A stretch of 64,000 nt of DNA from an uncultured Saprospiraceae bacterium (GTDB lineage Bacteria > Bacteroidota > Bacteroidia > Chitinophagales > Saprospiraceae): assembly GCA_938015435.1 (NCBI GenBank), contig CALLPN010000014.1:30647-94646 (forward strand), given 5' to 3'. Within the stretch, counting starts at the first letter, position 1, and each line of letters starts with the position of its first letter. The notes under the pieces were generated by a model. It was not told the DNA's origin and made no database searches. It saw nothing but the letters and a program-made list of their open reading frames with translations. The position numbers and the translations under genes are program-made. Of this stretch, positions 42,841 through 53,045 are shown one piece after another.

Positions 42841-42892
42841 CTTGATTGTTCATGGTTTATTTATCGTAAGCACCATTTATTATCCGAGTATA

Positions 42893-43876
42893 TTAGTCAA
42901 ATGACTGATTCTCTACTGTTGCTTTTTCTATTAGTTCTTTGTATTCCTCTGGAGATAACCCATCTAAACAATAGTCAATTGGGTTAACGGCCTTACCATT
43001 GATACGTACCTCATAGTGAAGGTGTGGTGCAGTGGATGTTCCTGTAGACCCCACAGTTCCTATCTTCTGACCTTTAGTAACTTTCTGACCTTTCTTCACA
43101 GTCACAGTTTTCATGTGAGCGTAGAGTGAAGTAAAGCCATAACCATGATCTATGATTACATTGGTACCATATCCACTTCTTCTCTTCTCTACTCTGATAA
43201 CTTTACCGTTTCCAGTAGCTTGTATTGCAGTTCCTTTAGGAGCAGTAAAATCTATTCCTTTGTGAAATTTCTTAACCTTATGCACTGGGTGTAATCTAAT
43301 ACCATATCCAGATAAGTGTTTTACTTTTCTTTTAAGTTTGTCTTCTTGTACAGGCTTAATTGATGGGATAGCGGCTAATCTCTCTTCCTTTGACTTCGCT
43401 AGTATAAATAGTGAATCAAGTGAATTACTTTGGATGCTTATTTTTCGTTTAAGTTTTTCTACGTTAGATAGAGATTCAGAAATCATCTCACCTGTCTTTT
43501 CAAAATCTTCTAAGTGATTGTATCTTTTACTACCACCAATACCACCATTCCAAACCGCATCATCAATAGGTTCCATTCCGAATATCATACGGTGTACATC
43601 TTTATCCTTTTGTTGAAGACGCTCAACATCTAAAGCGATATCCTGAAAATCGGAAGTAAGATTAGCATAATGATACTCCATCTGTGTAAGCTCTCGGTCT
43701 AGCGATTGCTCCATGGGAGTCGGTAGATATTTATAACATAAAGCGAAGACTCCAACTGATACAAAAACTAATGCACAGCAAATCCCGGCAAAACGGAATA
43801 ACTTTTCTTTCGAAGTAAGCTTCAGCTTTTCAAACTGAAGAGTCTGTTGGTTGTAGACGTATTTTTCCTTTCTCAT
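42893..43876 (-). CDS. M23 family (LytM-type) metallopeptidase
   Basis: A 327-residue envelope peptidase: one N-terminal membrane anchor (residues 28-46), a coiled coil (about 55-185) and a C-terminal M23 domain with zinc ligands in KFHKGIDFTAPKG and HLHYEVRINGKAVNP, preceded by SLYAHM. Such proteins cleave peptidoglycan cross-links or regulate amidases; both metal motifs are intact, so activity is expected. Divergent from alaS across a 430-base region. Confidence 0.92.
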   Translation of the reverse strand: MRKEKYVYNQQTLQFEKLKLTSKEKLFRFAGICCALVFVSVGVFALCYKYLPTPMEQSLDRELTQMEYHYANLTSDFQDIALDVERLQQKDKDVHRMIFGMEPIDDAVWNGGIGGSKRYNHLEDFEKTGEMISESLSNVEKLKRKISIQSNSLDSLFILAKSKEERLAAIPSIKPVQEDKLKRKVKHLSGYGIRLHPVHKVKKFHKGIDFTAPKGTAIQATGNGKVIRVEKRRSGYGTNVIIDHGYGFTSLYAHMKTVTVKKGQKVTKGQKIGTVGSTGTSTAPHLHYEVRINGKAVNPIDYCLDGLSPEEYKELIEKATVENQSFD

Positions 43877-44307
43877 TTTTTCCTATCTAAAGGTAATAAT
43901 TGCGGATAATAACCTGTAGATACCTGTACTAATTGAGAAATCGAATATCGCTGGGGGGAGTATTTCTTTTGTAGCCTGTAAAGACTACTTTTTGGGGAAT
44001 AGTTAGCGATAATTCCTCTATTGTAATTGGTACCTGGGGTTAATTATTATTTAATATTTAGCTACTTTTGCGCTAATAGAAAATACGTATGTTCGGATTA
44101 TAACATTGCTCAAATGTAACTCATGACATTCGTATTTCCAAAACATAATAAAACTAAAATTAAACTAGTCATATATATAAATATAGAATCTCTAACTTTC
44201 TGGTAACTAATCAGTTATAGGAATCATGGAGAACACATAATATTTAAGGTTATATGATTGTGTAGAAATAACGGAGTATTAAACGACTTCAAAAGCAAAG
44301 TAACATC
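43877..44307. promoter_or_regulatory. Divergent M23/alaS intergenic region
   Basis: 431 bases without a gene. An exact TAnnTTTG box, TACTTTTG, lies at 44063-44070 on the plus strand and would start the alaS message near 44077, giving a long leader of about 230 bases. No clear T-box or hairpin system was recognised. Confidence 0.45.
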
Positions 44308-46938
44308 ATGAGTAATAAGATGACATCGAACCAAATACGTCAAACATTTTTTGACTTTTTCGAAGGTAAAGGGCATAAGATTGTTCCTTCTGCACCAATA
44401 GTAGTAAAGAACGATCCGACCTTAATGTTTACCAATGCCGGAATGAATCAGTTTAAGGATTACTTCTTAGGTAACAAGGAAGCTGAAGTTACTCGTGTAG
44501 CTGATACGCAAAAGTGTTTAAGAGTTTCTGGTAAGCATAATGACTTGGAAGAAGTAGGGCGCGATTCTTATCACCATACCATGTTCGAGATGCTAGGAAA
44601 TTGGTCTTTCGGTGATTACTTCAAGACTGAAGCTATTTCTTGGGCGTGGGAATTACTGACAGAAGTATATAAGCTAGATCCTTCACGTATTTATGCTACG
44701 GTATTCGGTGGTGATGAAAACGAAGGTCTAGGACGCGATGAAGAGGCTGCAGAATTTTGGGAACAATATTTACCAAAAGACAGGATCCTTTACTGTGGAA
44801 AGGAAGACAATTTTTGGGAAATGGGGGAAACTGGACCTTGTGGCCCTTGTTCTGAGTTACATTTTGATATGCGATCAGACGAGGAAAGAGCTAAAGTACC
44901 AGGGAGAGACTTGGTCAATATAGACGATCCTCTAGTGATAGAAATATGGAATCTTGTATTTATCCAATTTAACAGAAAAGCGGATCGATCTTTAGAAAAC
45001 TTACCGGCTCGACATATTGATACCGGAATGGGATTTGAAAGATTGTGTTTAGCGATGCAAGCGAAAACGTCTAATTATGAGACTGACGTTTTTTATCCTA
45101 TGATCCAGTTCATAGAAGAACAGACTGGAAAAAAATATACGAATCGTTACGCTGAGAAAGAAAAAGTGGATATCTCAATGCGTGTCTTGGTAGATCATAT
45201 CAGAGCAGTATCATTTACTATTGCAGATGGTCAGTTGCCAAGTAATACTGGCGCAGGATATGTCATTCGACGTATTCTTCGTAGAGCAGTAAGGTATTAT
45301 TATTCTTTCTTAGATGTCAATGAGCCCTTTATCCATAAGCTAGTTCCTATGCTTGCGGAACAATTTAAAGATGTATTTCCAGAACTGGAAGCTCAGAGAG
45401 GATTCGTAGAGAAAGTAGTTTTGGAGGAAGAGAAATCATTCCTAAGAACTCTTGCTGGAGGTCTTCGTCGAATAGAAAATCTCGAGATCGAGGGCAACCA
45501 AATGACTGGAAAACAGGCATTTGAATTATATGATACTTACGGTTTTCCTATAGATCTTACGCGTATGATCGCAGACGAGTATGGTTGGGAAATTGACGAT
45601 AAAGGATTTGAAGAAGCTCTGGAAGCACAAAGAGCAAGAGGCCGTGATGATGGCAAAAGAGAGACTGGAGATTGGGTAGTAGTACATGAAATCGATGAAG
45701 TAGAATTTTTAGGTTATGACGAGCTCGAAGTAAAAAATGTCAAAATCAATAAGTACCGTACACTTAAAGAAAAGGGTAAGCCTGTATACCAAGTAGTTCT
45801 TGATAGAACACCATTCTATGCAGAGGGTGGAGGACAAGTAGGCGATAAAGGTGAGCTCATAGTAGGTGACCAAAAGATAATGGTCTACAACACTAAAAAA
45901 GAGAATGATTTGATCATCCACTTTGTCAATGAACTACCTACAGACGCGACTCCATTAGTAGATGCTAAAGTGAATGCAAGTAAAAGAGCATTGACCGAAA
46001 ATAATCACTCGGCAACTCACTTACTACATTCAGCATTGAGACAAGTCTTAGGTACTCATGTACAACAAAAAGGATCTTTAGTTAAGGACGATTATTTTAG
46101 ATTTGATTTCTCTCACTTCGAAAGAGTATCAGCCGAGCAAATCAAAGAAGTAGAGCAAATTGTAAATACTAAGATCAGAGAAAATATCTCTCTTGAGGAG
46201 AATAGAAGTATCCCTGTACAAGATGCTAAAGACGCAGGAGCTACAATGCTTTTTGGTGAAAAGTACGGAGAGTTTGTACGTATGATCACATTCGATGCTG
46301 ACTATAGTCGTGAGCTTTGTGGAGGTTGTCACGTAGCAGCTACAGGCCAAATAGGATTGATGAAAATCACTTCTGAAGGTGGGATTGCCGCAGGCGTAAG
46401 ACGTATAGAAGCGATCACTGCAGATGCAGCAGAGAAGTATGTTTCTGATGCAATTGATCAACTCAACGAAATTAAAGATTTATTCAAAAACCCTAAAGAT
46501 CTGACAGGAGGCATCCAAGATCTACAAGACGAAAATAAAGCGCTCAAGAAAGAGATCGAAAAGCTCATGGCTGCACAAGCAGGAAACATGAAGGACGATC
46601 TTATTAAGACTGCTGAAGATATTAATGGTGTAAAGGTAATACGTAGCGTCCTCAAAGGACTAGATAGTAAATCTGCCAAAACATTATCTGGAAGTATAGA
46701 GCAAATCATAGGAGATTGTGTGATTCTTTTTGGAATAAATGGAGAGAAACCGCAGCTCCAATTATCAGTAAGTAAAGCGCTTACTGAGAAAGGACTACAT
46801 GCTGGTAATATGGTTCGTGAGTTAGCTAAAAATATCAAAGGCGGTGGAGGTGGACAACCCTTCTACGCAAGTGCTGGAGGAAGTGATGCAAGCGGATTGC
46901 AAGCTGCTATTGATCAGTTATCGGATATGCTCGGCTAG
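44308..46938 (+). CDS. alaS: Alanyl-tRNA synthetase
   Basis: An 876-residue synthetase charging tRNA-Ala: class II core at the N-terminus (SAPIVVKNDPTLMFTNAGM), C-terminal editing domain with zinc ligands HSATHLLH and CGGCH, and DHHA1 tail (GGGGGQPFYASAGG). The length and all key motifs are intact. The gene is followed by a strong terminator, so it is a single-gene transcript. Confidence 0.97.
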   Translation: MSNKMTSNQIRQTFFDFFEGKGHKIVPSAPIVVKNDPTLMFTNAGMNQFKDYFLGNKEAEVTRVADTQKCLRVSGKHNDLEEVGRDSYHHTMFEMLGNWSFGDYFKTEAISWAWELLTEVYKLDPSRIYATVFGGDENEGLGRDEEAAEFWEQYLPKDRILYCGKEDNFWEMGETGPCGPCSELHFDMRSDEERAKVPGRDLVNIDDPLVIEIWNLVFIQFNRKADRSLENLPARHIDTGMGFERLCLAMQAKTSNYETDVFYPMIQFIEEQTGKKYTNRYAEKEKVDISMRVLVDHIRAVSFTIADGQLPSNTGAGYVIRRILRRAVRYYYSFLDVNEPFIHKLVPMLAEQFKDVFPELEAQRGFVEKVVLEEEKSFLRTLAGGLRRIENLEIEGNQMTGKQAFELYDTYGFPIDLTRMIADEYGWEIDDKGFEEALEAQRARGRDDGKRETGDWVVVHEIDEVEFLGYDELEVKNVKINKYRTLKEKGKPVYQVVLDRTPFYAEGGGQVGDKGELIVGDQKIMVYNTKKENDLIIHFVNELPTDATPLVDAKVNASKRALTENNHSATHLLHSALRQVLGTHVQQKGSLVKDDYFRFDFSHFERVSAEQIKEVEQIVNTKIRENISLEENRSIPVQDAKDAGATMLFGEKYGEFVRMITFDADYSRELCGGCHVAATGQIGLMKITSEGGIAAGVRRIEAITADAAEKYVSDAIDQLNEIKDLFKNPKDLTGGIQDLQDENKALKKEIEKLMAAQAGNMKDDLIKTAEDINGVKVIRSVLKGLDSKSAKTLSGSIEQIIGDCVILFGINGEKPQLQLSVSKALTEKGLHAGNMVRELAKNIKGGGGGQPFYASAGGSDASGLQAAIDQLSDMLG

Positions 46939-47047
46939 GTGAATAAAATAACAAATCGCTAATACTACAAACGCTTGACCGTCAAATGTTTTCGCGACTT
47001 TAGTCGCGTGAATAATTAGTAAAGAGTTAAGCAAAGTAGATAAAGTA

Positions 47048-47080
47048 AAAGCAAGTAGATTCGTTCTACTTGCTTTTTTT
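47048..47080 (+). terminator. Intrinsic terminator after alaS
   Basis: AAAGCAAGTAGA and TCTACTTGCTTT form a perfect 12-bp stem around TTCGT and run into seven or more T. A second, smaller hairpin CGCGAC-ttta-GTCGCG lies at 46993-47008. Confidence 0.9.
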
Positions 47081-47184
47081 GTTTTTTGGTAGACAACACA
47101 GTTTGGAATAGACGGACGTAGATTGTTTACTAAATTAAGCTATACATTCTAGAGTATGGAAGTAATAAATTGAAAAGTTATAGT

Positions 47185-47220
47185 AGAGGGTATTCTAGAT
47201 GGGATGCCCTCTTTTTTTTA
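47185..47220 (+). terminator. Second terminator, 110 bases after the alaS terminator
   Basis: AGAGGGTAT pairs with ATGCCCTCT (one G-T) across ten bases and is followed by eight T. Its position beyond the alaS terminator suggests it ends a separate short transcript from about 47100, or acts for the convergent gene as well. Confidence 0.6.
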
Positions 47221-47254
47221 TACTTCTATTTATTTTGAGGTCCGTTTATGGTTT

Positions 47255-47659
47255 CTACTTCGTGAGACCGATACGTATAGGAATAGTCATACTTGTTTGT
47301 ACCTTCTTATCATAGAATTCGCCAGGAACAAAAGTGTGATTGTAAATTTCCTTCAAAAGCTGTTGGTCAATTAGAATATCTAATGATCTAAAGATTTTAG
47401 GTTCCAATACATTTCCACTTGTATCAATTTTAAATGTTAAAAATGTTGTACCTGAAATGCATTTTGATTTAGGGTAAGAAAGGCTATTATACAAAGCAGA
47501 TATTAGGTTATCATTATCTCCAGAAATATGTATTGGTACCTTTTCTGACCGACTCACAAACATCATTTCAGTTGAATCACTCAAAATAATTTCTTTCTCT
47601 AATTGAGAATTACCTAACAACGGAAAACAGAGTAATGCTAAAATCGATAAATATTTCAT
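47255..47659 (-). CDS. Secreted protein with stand-alone TonB C-terminal-like domain
   Basis: A 134-residue protein with a cleavable signal (LLGNSQ) and one small domain. The stretch GTTFLTFKIDTSGNVLEPKI followed by LDILIDQQLLKEIYNHTFVPG and a C-terminal strand is the pattern of the TonB C-terminal fold (PF03544), but with no membrane anchor or proline-rich linker, so it is not a working TonB. Such small periplasmic proteins are common in Bacteroidota; role unknown. The TonB-fold assignment is moderately sure. Confidence 0.65.
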   Translation of the reverse strand: MKYLSILALLCFPLLGNSQLEKEIILSDSTEMMFVSRSEKVPIHISGDNDNLISALYNSLSYPKSKCISGTTFLTFKIDTSGNVLEPKIFRSLDILIDQQLLKEIYNHTFVPGEFYDKKVQTSMTIPIRIGLTK

Positions 47660-47707
47660 ACTACTGAGATGAAGTAAAGAAGATTTTTGGTGTTTGGTTA
47701 CTTAGGA

Positions 47708-48745
47708 TTATCCAATCCACCGCATTACATTTCCATCCCAAATTTCTTTCCTATCAGATGTGGTAATCACCCCACTTTCTACGACTTCATCGATTACCTT
47801 TCCAGGATAACTATCTGCAATACCATCCATCTCACCGAGAGGGTATGGATCATCTAATCCGGCTATGACTTGCGCCTTACCATGTCTACGTATGAGCATC
47901 TCTAGTGAGAGTGGATCATGTACCAATGTGTCGAAGAAAATATTAGGATGGCCTATTCCATTATCTGGATGAGTCTTCTCCTCAAATAGGTCTGGTCTAC
48001 CGTTAAACCCTTGGCGTCTACGCCCTTGGTTCATCACAGCGTATTGATTGCCGTGGGCATAACATACTCGCAGGTTAGGATATTTATTATGGTGATTACT
48101 TAGTGTATAATCATGGTAATGATCTGCGGTCTGAGCGCACATCCATACTAAGTGAAATCTCCACGTCGTATCTTGTAGAGCGATGATCTTCTGACCATCG
48201 TAAGGATGTACCTCTACAGCAAGTCCTAGTTCGTTCGCTAGCTCCCATATTGGATCTACAGATTCGTGTGCGGTAGTATGCCATTGTCCATCTTGAGCTT
48301 GATAGTGCGTAGGTAGACATAGGACTTTGAGTTTCAATTTGGTGACGCAGCGCTCTATTTCTTTGAGTGCTTGATCCATGAATGCAGGTTGCACTACCAT
48401 GCCGCATGTCAGTCTTTCTTTATGATGTGCCTGCAACAGTCCTTGATAATCATTATACCAAGAATGCATGTCTTTGGCAGCATGTTTGGCTAATCCGTTA
48501 GCATAAAGTTGGGATAGCGCGATGACTACCATATGGTCAATATGCTGATCATCCATCCATTGCAGTTTTTCCTCTAGGAAGAAACTTGGCGCCGTAATAG
48601 GTCTTTTCCACTCACCTTGACACATGTAGGAGCGATCATCTTCTATCCAGAAATAACCTTTATCCTTCATGAATTGCGGTATCTCTTCCGGATTGGGAAG
48701 GAGATGACCGTGGCCGTTGATTCTTTTATATTGAAGTTCTGGCAT
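47708..48745 (-). CDS. Amidohydrolase-family protein, ACMSD-like
   Basis: A 345-residue TIM-barrel metal enzyme of the amidohydrolase-2 group (aminocarboxymuconate-semialdehyde decarboxylase and related). The HxH metal motif is INGHGHLLPNPEE, the later His is in EVHPYDG, and the C-terminal GLDDPYPLGE carries the metal or catalytic Asp. Kynurenine-pathway ACMSD is one possible role. Its first 20 bases overlap the end of the patatin gene, so the two are coupled. Confidence 0.82.
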   Translation of the reverse strand: MPELQYKRINGHGHLLPNPEEIPQFMKDKGYFWIEDDRSYMCQGEWKRPITAPSFFLEEKLQWMDDQHIDHMVVIALSQLYANGLAKHAAKDMHSWYNDYQGLLQAHHKERLTCGMVVQPAFMDQALKEIERCVTKLKLKVLCLPTHYQAQDGQWHTTAHESVDPIWELANELGLAVEVHPYDGQKIIALQDTTWRFHLVWMCAQTADHYHDYTLSNHHNKYPNLRVCYAHGNQYAVMNQGRRRQGFNGRPDLFEEKTHPDNGIGHPNIFFDTLVHDPLSLEMLIRRHGKAQVIAGLDDPYPLGEMDGIADSYPGKVIDEVVESGVITTSDRKEIWDGNVMRWIG

Positions 48746-49637
48746 TGTATTCTGCTATTTTGTTAGCGGCAAATTCATAGCCCTCTTTCCACCATTCTTT
48801 CATTTGCTCAGGGTCAAAGTAGAAAGAATTCTCCGTAAGTAGCCTAGGTGTAAAGAAGTATCTCACAGTCACTTGGTCATTATAGATACTTTCAAGATGC
48901 CCTATATAGATATCGTCGTATGCAATTTGCTTAAGCATAAATTGCATACTCTGTAGTAATACATCGAATGCATTACGTGACTTACTATGTTGCTTGTCAC
49001 TATATTTAGGTATAAGCACGATGACATCAATTTCAGTAGCACCTGCATCTATAGCTTGCTGTATAGGTATATAGTTACCGAATCCGCCGTCAGCATATTC
49101 ATATCCATTTTTCTCTATAAGACTCATCCATGGAACAAAACTCGAAGAGATCCACATCCAATCCACAAAATCTTCATAAGTACAGTCTCTGAGGTACTTA
49201 TATTCCATCGATCTTGTAGTAAGATTAGCCACTGAGATCACTACTTTTTTATCAGATCTAACTACAGCATGGTAGTCATCTTCAGTAAAGAATTTTTTGA
49301 TGGTTTTACGAAGATTACGATGTTCTCCAAAGCTTTTTTTGCCCTTAAGGAATTGTTTCAGGATGTTAAGGTGATTGATAGAGGTTTTGATTCCTCCTTC
49401 TTTTAGTTTTTTGATTTTGAAAGGATTGACATTATATATGTCCTTCTGACGTACACTGGTATAGGCCGTCTTGATATCTTCAATATCTTCGATTGCTAAA
49501 GATGGAACTAATAAACTTCCTGTTGAGGTACCTAATAGTATCTTATAATCTTGTTTTTCCTCTCTGATCAGGTATTCAGCAACTCCACCTGCAAAAGCAC
49601 CCTTGCTTCCTCCACCTGATATTACTAATGCTTTCAT
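48726..49637 (-). CDS. Patatin-like phospholipase
   Basis: A 303-residue cytoplasmic lipid acyl hydrolase. Oxyanion loop GGGSKGAFAGG, nucleophile motif GTSTGS, and catalytic Asp in DGGFGN are all intact. It is cotranscribed with, and overlaps by 20 bases, the amidohydrolase gene downstream. Substrate unknown. Confidence 0.92.
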   Translation of the reverse strand: MKALVISGGGSKGAFAGGVAEYLIREEKQDYKILLGTSTGSLLVPSLAIEDIEDIKTAYTSVRQKDIYNVNPFKIKKLKEGGIKTSINHLNILKQFLKGKKSFGEHRNLRKTIKKFFTEDDYHAVVRSDKKVVISVANLTTRSMEYKYLRDCTYEDFVDWMWISSSFVPWMSLIEKNGYEYADGGFGNYIPIQQAIDAGATEIDVIVLIPKYSDKQHSKSRNAFDVLLQSMQFMLKQIAYDDIYIGHLESIYNDQVTVRYFFTPRLLTENSFYFDPEQMKEWWKEGYEFAANKIAEYNARTSI

Positions 49638-49746
49638 CTAATACTTTGTACAATAATCATTACGAATGACAAAGATGCGCAATTATTTATATCGATATAA
49701 ATTAAATTTGATCTATTGGTTTGTCGTCAAACTATCTATTTGTAGG

Positions 49747-49754
49747 TAATTTTG
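49747..49754 (+). promoter_or_regulatory. -7 promoter box of the TolB/TPR gene
   Basis: TAATTTTG matches TAnnTTTG; a TTTG lies at 49720-49723 with a long spacing of 23. The start site would be near 49761 and the leader about 21 bases, which supports ATG at 49782 over TTG at 49752. Confidence 0.5.
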
Positions 49755-49781
49755 TATTTTCAGTTAAGTAACAGCCCTTTT

Positions 49782-52076
49782 ATGTCAGATAGCAATACAA
49801 AAAAGTCATTTTTCTCGGATTTATGGGATAGGAGATTTTTCCAATTTTTTGCCACATACTTGGCTGCATCTTGGGGTCTAATCCAGTTCGCAGAGTGGGG
49901 AGTAAGAAGATATAGCATCGATGGATCTTGGGTCGATAAGATTGTTCTCTTACTATTGCTAATTCTACCATCAGTAATTGCATTGATCTATCTTCATGGG
50001 AGACCTGGAGCTGATAAGTGGTGGAAAATGGAGAAGGTTCTTTATCCAATGAATTTGGTATTGGCTCTAGTAGCCTCAATGTTTATGGTTAGTAGCACGG
50101 CACAAACTACCTCAGAGGTAGAAATTACAACAGATGAAGGTGAGACGATAATAAGAGAAGTACCAAAGATGGAATTTGCCAAAAGGGTAGTATTGTTTCC
50201 TTTTGAAAACGAGAATGGGAATAAACCATCATGGAAAGGTATTGGAGCTGCAATATTATTAGATAGCTCTCTTGAGCAAGATATGAGAGTGACCGGAGTC
50301 AGTCCACAACGCTTTAACGAAAGTTATACTCATTACAATTATGAAGTATTCGATAATATTCCCTTTTCAACTAAAAGAAATATTGCAGAGAATAATTACT
50401 CAGACTTTTTTGTTGCAGGTAAGTTTTTAAATGGTGAGGAAACAAAGGTCGAAGTTGTAGTTTATGAAACAGCGACAGGAAAGGAAGTGGGGAATCAAGT
50501 TCTGCAATCTGAGAATATTATTCAATTGACGCAGAAGATATCTGATTTTGTAGATACAAAGATCAAGCTGATACCAGTGGAAGGCATGGAGGATATGGTC
50601 AAACTGCCAGCTAGTAATTTGATTACGGCAGATACTGCTGCATTTCGCGAGTATATCAATGCCACCATATTAATGGAGACCAATGCCACTCAGACGAATA
50701 GTTCTATTACTAGTCTCGAAAAATCTGTTGAGATAGATCCTACTTGTGCAGAGTGTCATATGGCTCTTGCCAATATTTATTTATTGTCGGGTCAAGAGAC
50801 CAGAGGGGCGATGAAGGATGCCATGAAATACGTAGAGAACGTCTCAGAAAGACAGCAGATGCAATTAAAGTATCTTAATTACATGTTTAGCGAAGAACAG
50901 AAAAAGGGTGAAATCTTATTGCAGAATTGGAGAAAGTTATACCCTCAAGATAAAAAGCCAGTAGATATGTTAGTATCTCAGTATAATAGAACTTTTCAAA
51001 TTGAAAAAGCAAGGGCAGTAGTAGAAAGTGCTCTCGAACAAGGACATAAAGGATCACTATTTGTTACTTATGCTAATCAACTTATAGGAACTAAAGAATA
51101 TAGTAAAGCAGAAGAATATCTTGTAAAATATAGAACGGAGTATCCTAAGCAAGCCGAGTCGACGACTTTGTTAGCCGATATATATGCTAAGCAAGGAAAG
51201 ACAGAGAAGGCAATAGAAACGTTAGACGAATTATCGATTATGAATCCAAATGATATTAGATATGATATCAAAAAAGCGAATATATATAATCGACAAAATA
51301 AATTTAAGCAAGCATCAGCCGTTTTAGATAACCTGCTGTTTAATGCCAATACTCCGACAGATACGATCACCATATATAGTAAGCAAATGGAAATATTTGC
51401 AAGACAAGGGAAATCAATAGCTTACTATGATGAACGTAGAAAACTGAAGAGTGTATTCTTGACTCAGTATCCTCCTATTGCTTTTATGCAGACGGAATAT
51501 GCTACTTCTGGAATGTACCAGATGACCGGTCAGATGGATAGTATTAAGAATAACATTAAAGCATTGGAAGATCTAATGCCTCCGATACAAAAAAATATGA
51601 TGGCTGGTCTCAATGAATTTGTTATTGCCACGTTTACCGAGGATCTCGTAACCATGGAGAAAAATTATGAAGAGGTTAAAAGATTTATGTTAGCCTCTAC
51701 TGGAGAAGATCTAATTAAAATTTATGATGCTGAGATGGCTTACTTAAAAGGTGATTTTAAGAAAGCAAGAACTGATTGGGAGGTACTGCATACTAAGATG
51801 AATAACTATGATATGATTAGTCAAAATTACTTTGAATCATTTGTAAAGTCTGAAGACTTCGGTGAAGGTCTTAAAGTAATAGAAATGAAATTAGAAGAAG
51901 ATCCTCATTCGTCATTACATCGATTAGTGAAAGCAAAATTGTTAAATAAGATTGGTAAAAAAGACCAAGCTAAGGAAGAAATGAATAAGTCTTGGGAAGT
52001 ACTTAAGGATGCTGATGATAACTATAGATTCAAAATCGAAGCTCAAGAACTGATGGCAGAACTTGGATTAAGTTAA
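49782..52076 (+). CDS. Membrane-anchored TolB-like/TPR protein
   Basis: A 764-residue protein. Residues 1-110 contain a three-helix membrane module like that at the start of many cyclase/TPR proteins (FFQFFATYLAASWGLIQFAEW). Residues 135-260 look like a TolB-N-type alpha/beta domain (RVVLFPFENENGNKPSWKGIG). The rest, to the end, is a series of TPR-like helical repeats. Such proteins are commonly sensors or scaffolds; no enzyme motif is present. Confidence 0.78.
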   Translation: MSDSNTKKSFFSDLWDRRFFQFFATYLAASWGLIQFAEWGVRRYSIDGSWVDKIVLLLLLILPSVIALIYLHGRPGADKWWKMEKVLYPMNLVLALVASMFMVSSTAQTTSEVEITTDEGETIIREVPKMEFAKRVVLFPFENENGNKPSWKGIGAAILLDSSLEQDMRVTGVSPQRFNESYTHYNYEVFDNIPFSTKRNIAENNYSDFFVAGKFLNGEETKVEVVVYETATGKEVGNQVLQSENIIQLTQKISDFVDTKIKLIPVEGMEDMVKLPASNLITADTAAFREYINATILMETNATQTNSSITSLEKSVEIDPTCAECHMALANIYLLSGQETRGAMKDAMKYVENVSERQQMQLKYLNYMFSEEQKKGEILLQNWRKLYPQDKKPVDMLVSQYNRTFQIEKARAVVESALEQGHKGSLFVTYANQLIGTKEYSKAEEYLVKYRTEYPKQAESTTLLADIYAKQGKTEKAIETLDELSIMNPNDIRYDIKKANIYNRQNKFKQASAVLDNLLFNANTPTDTITIYSKQMEIFARQGKSIAYYDERRKLKSVFLTQYPPIAFMQTEYATSGMYQMTGQMDSIKNNIKALEDLMPPIQKNMMAGLNEFVIATFTEDLVTMEKNYEEVKRFMLASTGEDLIKIYDAEMAYLKGDFKKARTDWEVLHTKMNNYDMISQNYFESFVKSEDFGEGLKVIEMKLEEDPHSSLHRLVKAKLLNKIGKKDQAKEEMNKSWEVLKDADDNYRFKIEAQELMAELGLS

Positions 52077-52119
52077 ATAGAAAAACTGTTTGTTTTAGTT
52101 CTAAGTCTGATATACCTTA

Positions 52120-52764
52120 TTAAGCAGTTGCCAATTCCTTTTGAACACTATTATACTTCAATGCTTTGGATGAGAGACCTTTGGATTGACAATATTCTAT
52201 CACTCTAGGAAGTACTTCTTTCAAGGTGTCAAAAGATTTGACATTGTCATGGAATACTACAATAGACCCGGGTTTAAGATTTTGTATTACATTTTGATAA
52301 CATTGTTCAGCAGTGATATTAGGATCAAAATCTCCACTTAATATATCCCACATTACAATTTGATATTGGTGTCTAATTGCTTCTGCTTGTTGGGGCTTAA
52401 GTCGACCATACGGAGGCCTGTAAAGATCAGATTGTACAAACGATCCACATAGCTCTACATCGTCTAAATATTTGTCCACGTCACTTCCCCAACCAGACTT
52501 ATGAGAATAACTATGATTGCCTACACTATGACCTTCAGCGATTAATCTATTATAGATTTTACTATGCTTGCGTACATTATCTCCTACACAGAAGAATGTT
52601 CCATGCATGTCATAGCTTTTGAGTGTATCCAGCACCCAAGGGGTTATCTCTGGTATGGGGCCATCATCAAATGTGAAATACACATAAGGTTTCTTTCTAG
52701 ATTTATTCCATAAATAATTAGGGAATAGCTTCCTTATGAGCTTCGGCGTCTTAATTATGTACAT
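52120..52764 (-). CDS. Polysaccharide deacetylase (NodB fold)
   Basis: A 214-residue CE4-type deacetylase: TFDDGPIPE (catalytic Asp and metal Asp), GNHSYSHKS (metal His pair) and RPPYGR (catalytic motif 3) are intact. No signal peptide is visible, though the N-terminus may sit at the membrane. It probably removes acetyl groups from peptidoglycan or an exopolysaccharide. The C-terminal QKELATA is short and soluble. Confidence 0.9.
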   Translation of the reverse strand: MYIIKTPKLIRKLFPNYLWNKSRKKPYVYFTFDDGPIPEITPWVLDTLKSYDMHGTFFCVGDNVRKHSKIYNRLIAEGHSVGNHSYSHKSGWGSDVDKYLDDVELCGSFVQSDLYRPPYGRLKPQQAEAIRHQYQIVMWDILSGDFDPNITAEQCYQNVIQNLKPGSIVVFHDNVKSFDTLKEVLPRVIEYCQSKGLSSKALKYNSVQKELATA

Positions 52765-52771
52765 CTGGGTA

Positions 52772-52803
52772 TTTGATATTATCCTCTAAATAGGATTACT
52801 TTG
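52772..52803 (+). promoter_or_regulatory. Putative gltX leader promoter
   Basis: TTTG at 52772-52775, 21 bases, then TACTTTG (52797-52803) followed by CACC, a common Bacteroidota -7 context. The transcript would have a leader of about 240 bases and contains the hairpin at 52835-52856. Confidence 0.4.
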
Positions 52804-52834
52804 CACCTTCATAACGGCAACAACAGAAGAAATG

Positions 52835-52856
52835 TGTCTTTATAGAGACGATTTTT
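52835..52856 (+). terminator. Small terminator-like hairpin in the gltX leader
   Basis: GTCTTTATAGAGAC folds on itself and is followed by GATTTTT. With the promoter at 52797 this could be an attenuator or the end of a short RNA of about 50 bases. The stem is short and weak. Confidence 0.3.
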
Positions 52857-53045
52857 CTGCAAAAAGCTAAAAATGAGCAATATTGTTGACGTTCAAAGTA
52901 TATGAAACGCTTTAAACAACATAAAATTAGGAAAATCACCTGTGAATTGGACATGGTTTAATGAAAATTGTAATATATCATACCGATTCAAAGATGGTTT
53001 TAAATCAAATTGAATAGCTAATAACCATATAGAGATAAGAGTATT

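Noticed and set aside
46458..46838. 126-codon minus-strand ORF inside alaS
   Set aside because: It is an antisense shadow of a complete, conserved synthetase gene.
48111..48407. 98-codon minus-strand ORF inside the amidohydrolase gene
   Set aside because: It is a same-strand out-of-frame shadow, rich in Arg and Ser, with no start context.
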